Positions 20,472 to 33,254 are shown, counted from the first letter of the stretch. The stretch is 64,000 nucleotides of DNA from Plicaturopsis crispa FD-325 SS-3 (GCA_000827205.1 KN832555.1:3250696-3314695); one strand, 5' to 3'. A program made the numbers and translations. Notes: a model not told the origin generated them from the sequence alone.

Positions 20472-23400
20472 CTATACATCCTCCCCGTCCGCGTCTAGGT
20501 CGTCGTCTTCACCTTCCCCGTCGCCGTCCCCTTCCAGATCAAGCACCTCCATCGTGCTTCCTTCCAGAACGCAGGCCACCCGCCTGCCTGCTCGTCCGTT
20601 CACCGCCAAGGATACCTCCGCTGACCTGCAAGTGATCAATTCGCGGGCACGCGTGATCGGAACGCGCACCGATGGGAGCTAGCATGGCAAGCAAGGCACG
20701 CTCAGTCAGAAGAGCAATTCGGCAGCGACACGCTGGAAATGGTTGAACCCACATGTCCAGCTTTCCATCCCTCTAATGCGCTCAACATCAGATCTTCCCG
20801 AGTGCGCGTGTTTACGTACACGTCGGGCTGCAACTCCTGATACCCTAAATCGTTGTAAGTGGCTGTCGCGGCAAACGTTGATTCTACAAACCTCGATCGC
20901 GATCAGTGGGGAAATCATACGTGCTGTGTGATTATTGCCAGCGCACCGTGTTCGCCGCCCGTCTTGTACACGATGACGACACTCTCATCGTCGAAGAAGT
21001 CCATCTCCAGCAGCTCGAAATCAACCGATTGATTTTCTTCTCCTTCGGTGGTAAGGCGGCACTCAAGCATGGCGATGCCGATCTGTGGATTCGAAGCCTG
21101 GCCGCCGTATTGCATTCGGGCCATGCACACTAAAATCCGGTACGTCGGTCAAGATCTCCCTCTTGTACTCGAAAAAGCCGACTCACACAGGGACCGATGG
21201 CCTGACGGCGAATGCATTGCAAGGTATTGGAAAAACTTGCTGGGCTAGAAGACGATATCACCGCCCGGACTTTATTAAACCACATTGAGGACTCACGTCG
21301 TTCGGGTCGCCATTAATTCGTTCCCGAATGACCAACGGGCCCTCCATGGAGCGAGAAGCAGGCCTTGCGTCTGACGCCTGGGTTATCACGGAGCCTGGTG
21401 CTGACGAGACGACGGCCGATCGAGCGGCGGCGCCTGATGCGCAGGCGAATACTCGCTGACAGCGCGTTGCCAGCTCTTGCATTAACGCATCAAGGTTTCG
21501 GTCGAGATGAGAGAGGTCTCTCTGTTTCACATTCTGAAATGTGCCGATTGAAGGTGAGCATATCTCCGATAAGTCATAAAGGGACCTACAGCTCGCCACG
21601 CCGTTTGTGCAGGATCGTTCGCTTCATTCCGAGCGCGTAGCAGGACTGCCGCTAAATCCCGCTTGCCCCCTGGAACGCCCAAGTCTTGCGGTGTGAATTT
21701 GGGGACCGGGCCCATAAACCACTTATCGATCGCGCTGACCACGAGACCAGACATGAAATAGTTGTTGACTTCTGGTATATCATGTCGTGGGGTCGCCTGT
21801 CCCTCGCCGGATGGGTTGGCAACGACTGAGTATGCAGTGTTCATTTAGAAGCTCGATGTGATCGCCATCGATAAGCGACATACCGTATCGTAGCCACAAA
21901 ATGAACTCCTTGAAGCGAGACAGTTCTTGACGCGCTACTGCCGCGAGCCATCCTGAGATGACTATTGCTCGGCCAGCTAAGTCGAGGCAGGATTTAATTT
22001 CGTCAGGTGCAAGTTGGAACAGCGCGTATTGAGGCCTGAGAATATTGAGTAGGTGCGGTGTTGGTGTTTAGCATGTTGCTTGAGAACCTACAGCTGTGAC
22101 CACCCCAAGACTTCCTCGAGGATGAGATGAAGACGTTGGCAGGCGGGCGCGACTCGTCGTTCAGAGAAGTCTCGCAACTTCACGAAGGCCTCTGTCACGG
22201 TGGACTCCCATTTTTGAATACCCTGCAGTCGCCATTAGAAGCATACCCTCGGAAATGAAGATTGTAGCTACCCTTTCGCCTAGATTTTCCCCGCTGCCCA
22301 AGACATCCAGAATCGAGTCAGACGCGCGGCCTGTCACAAGGTAGCAAGTGAGGTCCGCGATCGGGTTGGGGTCCTCCTCTATTTAATAGTTTAGATAGGG
22401 CGGGGATAAGAAATAACGCCTGATCCAAACTACTCACGGCCGAAGTTATCCCGCTGCCTAGTTTCGATTTCTTGAATCCATTTGGGACCGATCTCTCGAG
22501 CGCCGGTGTAGGTATCTGAGCCAAACCATACAGAGCGCATCTCCTTGACGACACGCATGGTGTACCAAGCAAGGTCTCGGGCGGTAGATGAGACCTTGGC
22601 TAAATCACGAGCTTTCCTTTCGCCCAGTAGTGGAAGTTGGACAACAAGTGGCCGTAAATCCGTCGCCGTCGTATCTTCTGCGCGAAGTTGTGGGTGCGCA
22701 AAGAACGCTGACTTCTTCTGGTCTTTAGATAGGGAAGATATCACGACTTGGGAGCCAACGTGAACGGATCCGAGAGGAAAGCTTCCGTCAAGAAAGCAAT
22801 GCATATGACCCAGGTCATCGGTGACAGTCAAAATGCTGTCGACGTTAGAGTCGTCCACATCGTTCACTACGCCGCCGCGACCGAGATGCTGACCAGTTTG
22901 TATGGGGGCACTGATCGATGCGGAGATTGGGTCGGACCCCAGCGTTGGCCAAGAGCTCACAACGTCTGGTAGCGTCGATTTAGATACTGAGTGCGTTTGC
23001 GACCCTTGAAAGGCGAAGATGTCCGTCGCACTTGTAGAGGCATCAGTTTCACGAGTCAACTCAAAAAGTAAGCATACGCATACGTTACTTTATGCGCATC
23101 TTCCTGTAAATGGTCCAGAAGCGGCAAAGTTTTTAAGATAGAATGCGCAGTGCCTGTCTGGATATCACATTGCAACGGTTACGTCGAGAGCGTACTATGC
23201 TTGATGCGTATAATCCAACTTACAATTACACCGTTACGTTTGAAGATGTCAGGAATGGCTCCATTATTGTCGTCCGCATCCTGTCGAAACCACCACGCGC
23301 CCGTAATGCGCCATGGTCGAGTCTGGAGGTCCGATGACGCGTTCACAGTTAGTGACCGTTCTTCGCGTCCGTCCTGAACAGAATGAATAGTGATTCTCGG

Positions 23401-23722
23401 TGGGTCGTGAGCTACGGCAATACTTTGCCCTGAATGACAGTTCCGCTAATGAGACGGGCAAGCTAATGCGAGAAGGATGCTACTCACCGTCAGGACTCCA
23501 CGCTACTCCGACAATCTCCACGCTTTTGGTCGAGCTGGATCCGACGTCGACGTCCCATTTCTTCGACCCCTGCATTTTCCACAGGCTCATTCTATCCTTG
23601 CTGCCCACGCGAGAGATGAGAACGACAAGGTCTTTGTCGGGACAGCACGCAGATGCGAGCAGCCGACATGTCGATGGCAGCTGAAGTGTTGCCAACAAAG
23701 CAAATGCATTGGTGTTTTCCAT
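20472..23722 (-). CDS. APC4: Anaphase-promoting complex subunit 4
   Basis: Thirteen exons: 23488-23722, 23224-23429, 23084-23157, 22438-23030, 22272-22378, 22092-22222, 21884-22035, 21590-21825, 21297-21533, 21187-21244, 20921-21129, 20753-20836, 20472-20678, giving 842 residues. The N-terminal WD40-like domain starts ATLQLPSTCRLLASACCPDK and includes EIVGVAWSPDGQSIAVAHDP and IPDIFKRNG. The APC4 helical domain follows (DPNPIADLTCYLVTGRASDS, RRVAPACQRLHLILEEVLGW, EVNNYFMSGLVVSAIDKWF). A C-terminal VNGRAGRRVACVLEG strand leads into an acidic tail. Apc4 sits in the platform of the APC/C ubiquitin ligase that triggers anaphase. Every join keeps frame and restores a family motif. The exon 3 donor is the GTATGC at 23083; the nearer GTAACG would break the frame. 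Confidence 0.93.
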
Positions 23723-24066
23723 GACAAGTGAGCAGGTACTCTGTCAACGGAGGACGACGAGTCTCGTTCGGAGATGCCAATGGTATGCTTCAGGTTTTTA
23801 CAACAGCGAAAATGTGAGAAAGTCTTCAGACCATCGGATAGTATAAACAAAGTATAGGACCAAGGTCGGTGCCCGAGCTTCAGTGCAGATGGAAAGCGGA
23901 AGAACGCGTCCAAGTTTCGGACGCGTCGTTTATGAGCCGACTCGCCGACTGGTTTACGTGCACGGTTCGGGTCACTTGCCCATCGACTGGTGTTCCCCGT
24001 CCAACAAAGCAAGTTGAAAGAAACAAAAGATACAGCAGCTATCGATATAATGAACGGCTAAATATC
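23723..24066. other. Spacer between DRS1 3' end and APC4 5' end
   Basis: About 340 bp holding the APC4 promoter and DRS1 3' UTR. Small open frames only. Confidence 0.4.
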
Positions 24067-26887
24067 CTACTTCCCCTTATGCTTCCCTCCTTTCTTCTTC
24101 CCCATCCCGCCAATCGCGTCTCCTTTCTTCGCCCGTACACCCTCGCCCCGACCGGGCTTTTGCTTCTGCCCAAGATCCCGCTCAAACGCACCGCCAGTGC
24201 GGGAGGTGACCTTTTTGCGCGACTTTTTGTCCTTCCCCTTGGGTGGTCGTTTTTCTGGGATACCAATCTTTTGTGGGCGGGCTGCCTTCTTCGCGGAGCG
24301 GATGGACGCTGTGAGGGCGCGGCTGTCGCCCATCTCCTCGTCCTCCTGCATCGCGAGCTTCCGCCGCTTGGCCTTGCGGGAAAGGCCGGCGAATTTATCT
24401 CGCTTAGGCTGTAGCAGAGAGTATGTTTAATAACTTCGACAGCAGGTAGACGAAAAGAACTTACTTTTGGCGCTTCTTCCTCTTTCTTCGCCTTGCCTTT
24501 GGCAGACGAATCGAATCCGGCTTCATATTGCGACTTGCTGAGAGCTGTTGTGATATTTTAGATTTCAGTACAATCTAAACGGTGGGTTAATCCGTCAGCA
24601 CTGACCTTCTGCATTGGTCTTTTCTTTCCCAGTCTGGAACCATGTCCGCGCAGGCCTCGAGTAGATCTCGTCCTTGTGCTCGATGATGTTCTGGCCCTTT
24701 TTGAGCTCCATCTCAGCCGTGCGGAGCTAAAGAAGACGAAGACAAAAATATGATTCAGTCGTCAACCTCAAAGCGCGATAGAACAAGATAACCGACCTGC
24801 TTTTCCTCCTTCTCCTCGACGAGGATAGCGGACACCTCGCTCTTCAGCTCTTCGAGCTTGTCGACCCATTTTGAGAGGGCCTCCGCTGGCACGACGCGAT
24901 GCCGAATCTGGTCTTGGCCAGATCCGTGCTTGATTGCTGCTTTTAACATTTTACGGTCGGCTTCACCAACAAGGGTCACAGAGCTGAAGATAACGATGCC
25001 AGTTAGACAGGGAAGTGCATGATTGATAGGAGATAGTTGACTGCGCACCGTCCTTTCATTCCAGCACGAGCCGTTCGGCCAACTCGATGAAGATATTGGG
25101 CCAATTGACCGGGCATATCGTAGTTAATGACAGTCTCGATTCCTTTGATATCGAGACCACGCGAGGCGAGATCAGTCGCCATTAAATAATCTACCGATCC
25201 GTCACGGAATAACTGAAGTGCTTTCAAACGCTAAAAGCGCAGTGTACGCGGTCAGTGCCGCCCTCGTCAACATATACGCACTGTGCACGTACCTGTTCTT
25301 GTGATAAATCACCGTGCAGCTCCTCACACTTCATACCCAGCAGACTGAACACGATCCGCATCTGATGTGCGAGCTTCTTACTGCGGAGGAAGACGATGAC
25401 GTTCGTCCTGAATGTCCGTTTGCATAGAGCCACGAGAAGCGCCGACCGCTCTGCCTCCTTGCCCGCGCGCACGCGAACGAACTCCTGTATCAGCCCCCGC
25501 GCGGTGCTGCGCTTGGGGTCGACGAATATCCGCACGGGTTTGTTCAGGGACATCCGGACGAGCTCGTCGACGGAGTCGGTCATTGTCGCGGAGAAGAGCA
25601 TGGTTTGCCGCGACGTGGGGCAGGATTTGACGATTTCTGTCAGTTCGTCGGCGAAACCGTCGGAAAGCATTCGGTCGGCCTCGTCAAGGACGAGGATGTC
25701 GAGAGTGTCGAGAGTGAATGAGGGCGAATTTCGGATGTGGTCGATGAGACGGCCAGGGGTGGCAATCAAGACGTCTGGACGGCTACGAAGAGCGACCTCT
25801 TGGGACTTTACGGAGAGACCACCTGTTACACAGTGCCTGTCAGGATTTGGAATCAAACGGGGAACTTTTTCAAGTACGCACCAACGATGAGACAAAATCG
25901 GATATCAGTGTGAGCAGCGAGCTTCGTTCCAACTTCGAAACATTGAACGGCCAGCTCTCGTGTGGGTACTAGCACAAGACAGCGAGTTGCCGCCGCCTTT
26001 TTACCCTTGTCCCGGTATAACAGACGTTCGAGCATGGGTATCGTGAATGCAGCTGTCTTTCCTGAACCCGTGACGGCGCCTCCGACAACGTCCTTGCCAA
26101 GGAGCGCGACCGGTATGGTGGCTGCCTGGATAGGCGTAGGTTTAAGGAAGCCGAGTGTTGTGACAGCTTTGAGAATCGGCCGGGAGAGGTTCATGGTCAG
26201 GAAAGATGAGTGTGCCTCCGATGGCGCAACATCACTGTCGAAAAATGCAGCTTTGCGGTCTTTTTCGACCTGCGTTTCAGGCTCTGTGTCGTCGGATGAA
26301 GAAGAGCCTGCGTCCGACATGTCCTCGTCGTCGTCCTCATCCCCGGAGTCGTTGTGAGGCTTTTCGTGAGTATCATCGTCTTCATCGGATGTCGCAAGAG
26401 GGTCATCCCCGCCGTCGTTGCTGCCTTCTGCAACTTCTGCAAAGCCGTCCTCCTCCTCCTCACTTTGTTCCTCCGACTCATCATCCGCCAAGCTCTCATC
26501 ACCCTCGTCTTCCTCATCCTCGTCCTCGTCACTGCCGCTCTCGTCAACTTCACTCCCATTCCGCTTCCGTTTTAATGTGTGCGAATTTAATCTTCGTCTT
26601 GCGATAATATCGTCAACGGATATAGGTTCCTGGTACAATTCAGTCGTACGTTCTACGCAAGTACAAACATGACGCACCGGTTTCGACCCTTTCTTCACAA
26701 GGTCATGTAAGCCATTTTCTGCCTCTAGTATATCAGCGTAGGGGTCTCCAGAGACGTCGAAACTGAAGTCGGGGTTAAGATGCGCATCCTCGGCGTCCTG
26801 GACTTTGCCAGACTTTGCGGTGGTTTTTTTGGGGGGCACCTCATCGTCGTCCGAATCCAAAGTCATGATAAAATCATCGGGAGCCAT
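24067..26887 (-). CDS. DRS1: DEAD-box RNA helicase DRS1 (DDX27), ribosome biogenesis
   Basis: Eight exons: 26678-26887, 25882-26629, 25293-25822, 25049-25230, 24797-24983, 24606-24726, 24465-24544, 24067-24408, giving 799 residues. The N-terminus holds a long acidic Asp/Glu/Ser tract (about residues 110-205). Helicase motifs are Q ([15 protein letters not shown]), I ([11 protein letters not shown]), Ia (PTRELAVQ), GG, Ib (TPGRLIDH), II (VLDEADRM), III (SATMT), IV, V ([11 protein letters not shown]) and VI ([10 protein letters not shown]). The C-terminal tail is basic and coiled. Drs1 acts in the nucleolus on 60S pre-ribosomes. The 48 nt stretch 26630-26677 has good splice ends and joins [16 protein letters not shown], but being a multiple of three it also reads through. 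DRS1 and FunK1-1 are divergent. Confidence 0.95.
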
Positions 26888-27378
26888 TTCAGCACGACAA
26901 GACGTGGTAAGGAGAAGCTTTAGGTGCCAATGGATAGTAGGACTCGGAGGACAGTCTCAGCAAAGTTTCAGCCACTCGATCGTGTTGCGACAAAATTAAT
27001 AGAATATTTTATTCAGTGACCAGTAAAATAGTACACGTGACTACTTTTTCCAGTGCGACGCGTCGGTGGCAAGCGACGCTTTTCTCTTTCCTGGGTTAGA
27101 CGGTCCATTTTTTAATGAAATGAGACTCAAATGTGTGCGGCAAGGTAGAATATATCCTCGGCGTTCATGCTCTTAGTAGCGGGAGCGTATGTTCGAGCTT
27201 CAAGGACTCGGAGGAACGCTTTGGTGGCATGAATCACGTGTAGCATGCCACCAAAGCGTTCCTCCGCCTTGAGCCATTGTCTGAACGCGCCCGAACCGTC
27301 TGTCCATTGTCTGTTCCGAATAAATATAAGCACTCACGCGTCGCCTTTCCCCGTGAAGTCTCCCCGAATGTTGACACC
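26888..27378. promoter_or_regulatory. Divergent promoter of DRS1 and FunK1-1
   Basis: A 491 bp region between opposed starts at 26887 and 27379. It holds the perfect inverted repeat at 27210-27265 with CACGTG in its loop, and a TATA-like TAAATATAAG at 27321-27330, about 50 bp before the kinase ATG. Confidence 0.55.
27210..27265. repeat. Perfect 22 bp inverted repeat with 12 nt loop
   Basis: Arms 27210-27231 and 27244-27265 are exact reverse complements, starting GGAGGAACGCTTTGG. The loop 27232-27243 contains TCACGTG. Imperfect pairing (TCAAGG/CCTTGA) extends the arms outwards. It could form a cruciform or, if transcribed, a stable hairpin. Confidence 0.85.
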
Positions 27379-29998
27379 ATGTCCAAACGCTCGATCGACG
27401 AACTGGCACCTGCGGAGCCTAGTGCACTGCCTACGACTCCCAGCCCAAAGAGAAAAAGACCCAAGCCCACGCCTCAAGACCCACCTGGGGAACAGAGCGA
27501 CGGAGCGACGCTAGACGAAGCCACGGAGCCCAATCCCAGCCCCATGAGAAAGAGGTCCAAGGCGAGCTCGAACGACGCACCTAGCTCGATCCCAAAAGCA
27601 AACGAGAATCGTCGTGAGCTTGATGATGAGATGCGAGGGACCTGGGTGGGACCTATGCCTGTTCACGAGTTCCTCGAGAACTTCATGCCCGCTGCCGAAA
27701 CACCGCGCCCATTCCACAGCCGTGCAGAATGGAAGGCGCTATGGTCCGCGGTTCCTATCGGGAGGAAACCAGAGTGGAAGATGTACCAGTCGATCGTAAG
27801 CGTCGACCTTCACGTCCTTCGGCGCATCTTGAAAGCTGACACTGTAGTATTTTCACTGTGATTAGATCGACGCGATTGAGAAGAGCGGACTGTCCCCACA
27901 CCTGAAACTCGTCAACACGTCGAACAAGCACGACCGTCTGTCGGAGGAAGGCCACCGAATCCGACCGGATCTGACATGGTACAGGCGCAATCTGCTCGCG
28001 AGTCTTGGGGACAGTCTCCAATGGGGACACAGCTCTGGATATGTTGAGGTCAAGCCCAGCTACCACGGCGATCCTGTCGACGACCTGTGCGACCCAGCAC
28101 CTCGCGAGCCTGAGGCAGGCCAACATGGTGAATCGACGGGGCCTCAACCTCATCGGCCGGAGTCTACTCCTAGCAACAGAACGAAGCCATTCACGCCCCA
28201 AACAGATATCAGCATAAGCGAAAGAGGCCAAATGATAGCATACAATACCGAACTGTGCGATTACCAGCATCGCAACTTCGCGTTTTCACTCCTGTTCATG
28301 GGAACATTCATCAGACTCTTCCGGTGGGACCGTGCTGGAGTTATCGTGTCGCAGATATTTGACTACCAAGACGATCCTAACTTCCTGGGGGAGTACCTGT
28401 GGCGATTCAACCACATGACGGATTCTCAGCTTGGCCTCGATGGCACCGTTCGCAACGCAGACAACAAGGAAAAATTACTCGCCAAAACACATCTGGGCCC
28501 TCATATCTTCGACCGTAGCTGCCCTATTTTCCACATCGACGGTCCGGAAAGCAAATGTTTCTTGGTCTGGGAACCTATTATGCGGCCGCTTTCGCCTCTC
28601 GGTCGGGCCACTCGTGCATATGTCGCGTTCGAAATCGCTACGGGGAAGGTCGTGTTCCTCAAAGACGTGTGGCGAGTTGATCACCAGCAGTGGCCCACGG
28701 AAGGATTCATACTCGACCGGCTCAACGCGAAGGGTGTTCGAAATATCCCCAAGGTAGAGACGCACGGAGACGTAGACCCAGGCTCGCTCGGAGTGACCCA
28801 GTCGGACAAGTTCGCTAGGAAGGCATGGTGTCTCGGTGATGTGGCGGGTATCATACCACGCAAGCACTATCGTTTGGTGACAGCGTTTGCTGGTGTTCGT
28901 TTGCGGCACTTCAGAACGGGGAAGGAGTTGTTGACGGCTGTGTATCACGCGATGATTGGCGAGTTTTCCTACGCTTCCGCTTAAGCGTACACCTCTCATA
29001 CATTGCCTTATTTTATATAGCCCATGAAGATGCGCTCAAGCACTGTCAAATCTTACATCGGGATATCAATGCCAACAATATTCTCATACGCTGGGATGAG
29101 AAGAACGAGGCCCGTGGCACTCTCGTTGACTGGGAGTTTGCCAGGACACCCGAAGAGCTTCGGGTCGCTCGCTTAGACCACACCTCACGGTTTCCTCGTT
29201 CGGTGCGGCGGTCTTGCATTCTTTCTTGCTGTTTGGATCGATGGCCTGGCTTATTTTGCCTCTGCTATCTAGGGAAACTGGCAGTTTTTATCCGTTCTCG
29301 TCCTCAACTTCGGCAAGGCGCATGGTCCAAAAGGTGACTTTGAATCATTTGTTCATGTGGTCATGCACCTAGGAATGCGCTACCTGAGACATAACTGCGA
29401 GACCAACATTCTTACGGTGTTCAAAAATCTCTACGACTCCACCCTCGAGGAGGAAGGCAAAACCGTTGGCGGAACCGGCAAGCAGGACATGTTCCTATTC
29501 AACAGACATATCGGAGAGGGCTTCAAATTCAACCTACCTGGAGCGAGACCTCATCCCTTGACAAAATTCGTGGATATCGCGTTCGACATCGTGAAGACCT
29601 GGCTCGTACCTGTCCTTTTCCCCCACGTTGCCGAGGTCCCGTCGAAGGCTCCTACGAGTGCTCTGACTGAGGCCATCGCCTCGCTTCTGAGCAACGAAGA
29701 CTGGCCGCAGGACGACAAAGTCAGCGATCAGCTTAAGGCGGCGCGCGAACGTACGAGGCCAGTCCCACCTCGCCACGTCACGCCGGCTAGGGCCCGGTTT
29801 AGCTCTGGAGGGGATTGTGACGAAACTCGCGACGACGGCTATGCTAGCTATGGGACTCGAGAACTCGAGAACAGTGTTCGACATGGATCCGGGCAGGGAG
29901 CGAGTGGCAGCTCCAAGCAGATGTTCAGCCAACTAGACTCTGTAAAGGAGGCAGACGAGTACTCTGCGGGCAGCGACTCGGAGGACTCGGAGGCATAG
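27379..29998 (+). CDS. FunK1-family protein kinase, copy 1 (805 aa)
   Basis: Four exons: 27379-27795, 27866-28958, 29021-29202, 29273-29998. About 100 N-terminal residues are low-complexity and rich in Lys/Arg/Pro (SPKRKRPKPTP). The FunK1 region follows: RPDLTWYRR, YVEVKPS, HRNFAFSLLFMGTFIRLFRWDRAG, GRATRAYVAF, VVFLKDVWR (candidate ATP-site Lys), the catalytic loop HRDINANN near residue 516, and LVDWEFAR in place of the DFG segment. FunK1 is a fungal-specific kinase-like family expanded in mushrooms; substrates are unknown. The tail is Ser/Glu/Asp-rich. The second intron (28959-29020) starts with GC; the same junction in copy 2 uses GT. The first Met at 27277 would add 34 residues from the promoter, so 27379 was chosen. 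Confidence 0.85.
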
Positions 29999-30699
29999 CA
30001 CCCGCTGACTCAAGGTCATGTTCACGAGCTTCCAATACCTGACAGTCGATCCAGTGCTTCATCTCTGGGCAAGTATGCGTTCACTTTCCTTTGTTTTTGG
30101 CTCCGTCATTATGCCGTTCTCTCTATCTGTTATACACCATTATGCCTATCACTTATGTACCTACCCTATGTATCTATGAATGTATGCAATGCCGCTTCTC
30201 ACTGTGTCAGCACTCGTCGAATCTTGTCCTGCAAAGTCTGCGGCCGGCATCGTGTGTAGTAGAGGTGCACGGCGCACGCCGTGTTTACGACGCGTGTGGG
30301 AACCGCGCGCACCACCCACTGCGCATGAAACTTTAAAGGAAGTATGAACATTTTGACCTACTACCAAGTTGGACGTTGAACTTCCGCTGGACTCTGACAG
30401 AGCTTGGGCTACTGACTCGGATATCTACACTAGGTGCTGACGGCGCAGTAGCCAGACATTCAGCGTTCCGAAACCGGCCGCACTTCAACATATCAACGTT
30501 ATCAACATTGACAACAAAGGCGGCGGCGCGTTTGCCGGTCCGCTGTTTGCCGTTGGTTCGCCGTGGCCCTTTGTTCCACGGAAGTTGACGCCGTAGCATC
30601 CGAATACAGTGACATCAAGCGGGCGCACGATTCTTGCTTCATCTTTCCAACCACATCCTCTTGCACGAAGGACTCCAACCCACCCATCAGCATATATCA
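29999..30699. other. Spacer between the two FunK1 genes
   Basis: About 700 bp with the 3' UTR of copy 1 and the promoter of copy 2. A short palindrome CACGGCG-CA-CGCCGTG lies near 30268. No gene or RNA was identified. Confidence 0.4.
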
Positions 30700-32878
30700 A
30701 TGTCGCACAAACGCCCTTTATCCTCCTCGTCCTCCGCCTCATCCTCATCCTCATCCTTGGGAATGTCGAGAAAGCGCCAAAAGACCGACACTTCACCCTC
30801 GAACTCTTCGTCATACGCGTCGTCCTCGTCTTCGAACTACTGCAGAGGCGTGCCTATGCCAGAACAGCACAGAAAGGATTATCTCTCCCTTGAGCGGGAG
30901 ATGCACGATCGCTTCCTTGGCTTCATCGAGCCACCAGTCTTCCTCGCAGAGTTTCTCCCTGAAAACGCAGTACCCTGTCCGTATGATGTCAAGCGAAGTT
31001 GGAAATTGGTAGCTGCCGCCCATTCGGGCGCATACAACTGCTCAGATCTTGTGAGTTGATTTGCCTCCTCGTAGTTTCTCTCTTGACGATCGCCGCCACG
31101 ACAGGCCCACGATATCTCCAAGTCTGGTGTCTGTCCCAGTCTAGATGCTGTCGACACGCACTGTATTCGCTCGATGCCAGACATCACCATGGCTCCTCCC
31201 GGTTCCACCATCACCGTCGATTCACGGTGGGGCGCTGTCGAAATGTGGCTTGTTCTGCTCAAAAATATCAAAATGGATCCGTTCGAAGAGTTCACCGACC
31301 CCGACGCGAAACCATCTTCCAAGGTCGAAAAGGCAGCTATACTCCGAGGCGAGCTAGTCGCGTTCGCTACAGACATTCTATCATTTCAAAATCGCCATTT
31401 CATGTTCTCTGTCCTTGTCATGGGCAAATATGCGCGCTTCATACGTTGGGATCGTGCTGGTGCAATCGTATCCGCTCGCTTCGACTACGCCAATGATCCG
31501 GACGGTTTCTTCGCCGATTTCATGTGGCGGTTCAGCCACATGTCACCGGAGCAACGGGGCCGTGACACCACCGTTCAACCTGCCACGCCAGAGGAAGTCG
31601 AATTGGCGAAGCGGGGACTCAAGGACTTCGCCGACGACTCGATTCCTATTCTCAAAATCCGCCACAGCCGCGACGGGAAGACCGCCGATTTCCTGGTCTG
31701 GAAGCCACTGGACTCGCCCTGCTCCCTGCTCGGTCGCGGGACACGCGCATACGCTGCGCTAGATCTTCAGAACGACAATCAACTTGTGTTCTTGAAGGAC
31801 GTCTGGCGGCCTGACCACCGCGATTGGCCCTCTGAGGGCTCCATTCTCCGGAAATTGCAGGTGGCACGTGTCCGCCATATCCCTGAACTATTATACGAGG
31901 GCGACGTCGACAGCATATATGCTCGAACACGAACGCAATCGTATGCCCGCAAGTATCGGAAGAATGGTTTCACGATCGTCGCACATGTCCTGGTACATTA
32001 CCGCCTGGTTACTTCGTTCGATGGCCTCCCTCTCTCCCACTTCAGGAACTCCAAGGAGATGGTGACAGCCGTCTACCATGCGCTGCTTGGTGAGTGCCTC
32101 CTACTGTACCCTCCGACGCACGGCTGACCTGGATATGCATAGCCCATCAGGATGCCGCAGAGATATGCGATGTCTTACATCGGGATATCAGTGACAACAA
32201 TATATTGATCAGACGAACCGACACCGGCGAGGTCCATGGTACGCTTATCGACTGGGAATTTGCGCGAAAGCGAAAAGCTCTAAGGGCTGCCTCCAAATCG
32301 GGCGCTCCTCGCTACCCCCGAGTGGTGAGCCGTTGTTTTACACCGCTATTGCCTGCGTGCTCTGACGCCGCATCTAGGGTACATGGCAGTTCATGTCGTG
32401 TCTTTTGCTCGGTGACCCCGACAAAGTCCACGGGATAGAAGACGACATGGAGTCATTTATACACGTCCTCATGCACCATGGTCTACGCTATTTCGAGCAC
32501 AACTACGCTGGCAACCTTCGTAGTGCCTTCCAGCAAATCTACAACCACGCGTACCACTCATGTGGGGCAGTCCTGGGCGGAGACGCGAAGATGAACCTGC
32601 TCATGTACAGGGCGTTCGTTGGACATCATTTCGCGTTCACGTCGTTCGGCCCAGACGAGCATCCGTTAACAAGAATTGTTACCGCTGCAATGAACGGCAT
32701 GCGGGACCGCCTTCTGCGATTTTCTTATGCGGCCTACTGTCCGGGCAAACCGTGTCTGCTAGTGGAAAACGACCACGAATTCGAATCACGCGACCTGTCG
32801 GACTTGCTGCTGTCCGCTTTGGACAAGGGCGTCTGGCCCGAGGACGACAAAGTGGGCGATCAACTAAACTTGTGGTGA
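30700..32878 (+). CDS. FunK1-family protein kinase, copy 2 (672 aa)
   Basis: Four exons: 30700-31050, 31105-32089, 32143-32324, 32378-32878. A Ser-rich basic N-terminus (MSHKRPLSSSS) leads into the same core as copy 1: ILSFQNRHFMFSVLVMGKYA, FIRWDRAGAIVSARFDY, GRGTRAYAAL, LVFLKDVWRPDHRDWPSEG, catalytic loop HRDISDNN near residue 458, and LIDWEFAR, followed by GTWQFMS and an FIHVLMHHGLRYFEHN helix. All three intron positions and phases match copy 1, and exon 3 is 182 nt in both, so the pair arose by tandem duplication. The acidic C-terminal extension of copy 1 is missing here; it ends at DDKVGDQLNLW. Kinase activity is inferred from the retained HRD and Asp residues only. Confidence 0.88.
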
Positions 32879-33254
32879 ATACCATCACCCACATCATTTC
32901 GCGCGGCCATCATCTCGCGGGGCTTGTTCTTTGGTAGACGCCGCAGTTCAGTCTCCTCGCGTTTTTTTTCTTTTTTCAAATGTATCTGCATGCACAGTAT
33001 TCGTTCTCTGTCTTGTATTAATCACGCTGGAGTCTTCAATAAAACCTGACATGCACCACAATTGCAATGAAGCGCCAAAGGTCCGTTATATTGTGCGCAG
33101 TTCGTGAGCGTCGTGAGCGTAAGATGGTGGTTGTGAGTACATATATGCATTCGACAGGCGCCGTCTAGGTAAGTCAAGTAAATAAGCGAGCTGCCAGTGG
33201 CAAATGTCCCAGGTAATTATCCTTCAATAAGTAGTGCGCATCGACCCAGCAAGT
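32879..33254. other. Spacer between convergent FunK1-2 and GH16 genes
   Basis: About 375 bp of 3' flanks. A T-rich block at 32960-32977 and AATAAA at 33038-33043 could be 3'-processing signals of the plus-strand kinase gene. Nothing else was seen. Confidence 0.45.

Noticed and set aside
23069-23083. GTAACG at 23091 as donor of APC4 exon 3
   Set aside because: It puts the next exon out of frame; GTATGC eight bases further on gives an intact ATDIFAFQG join.
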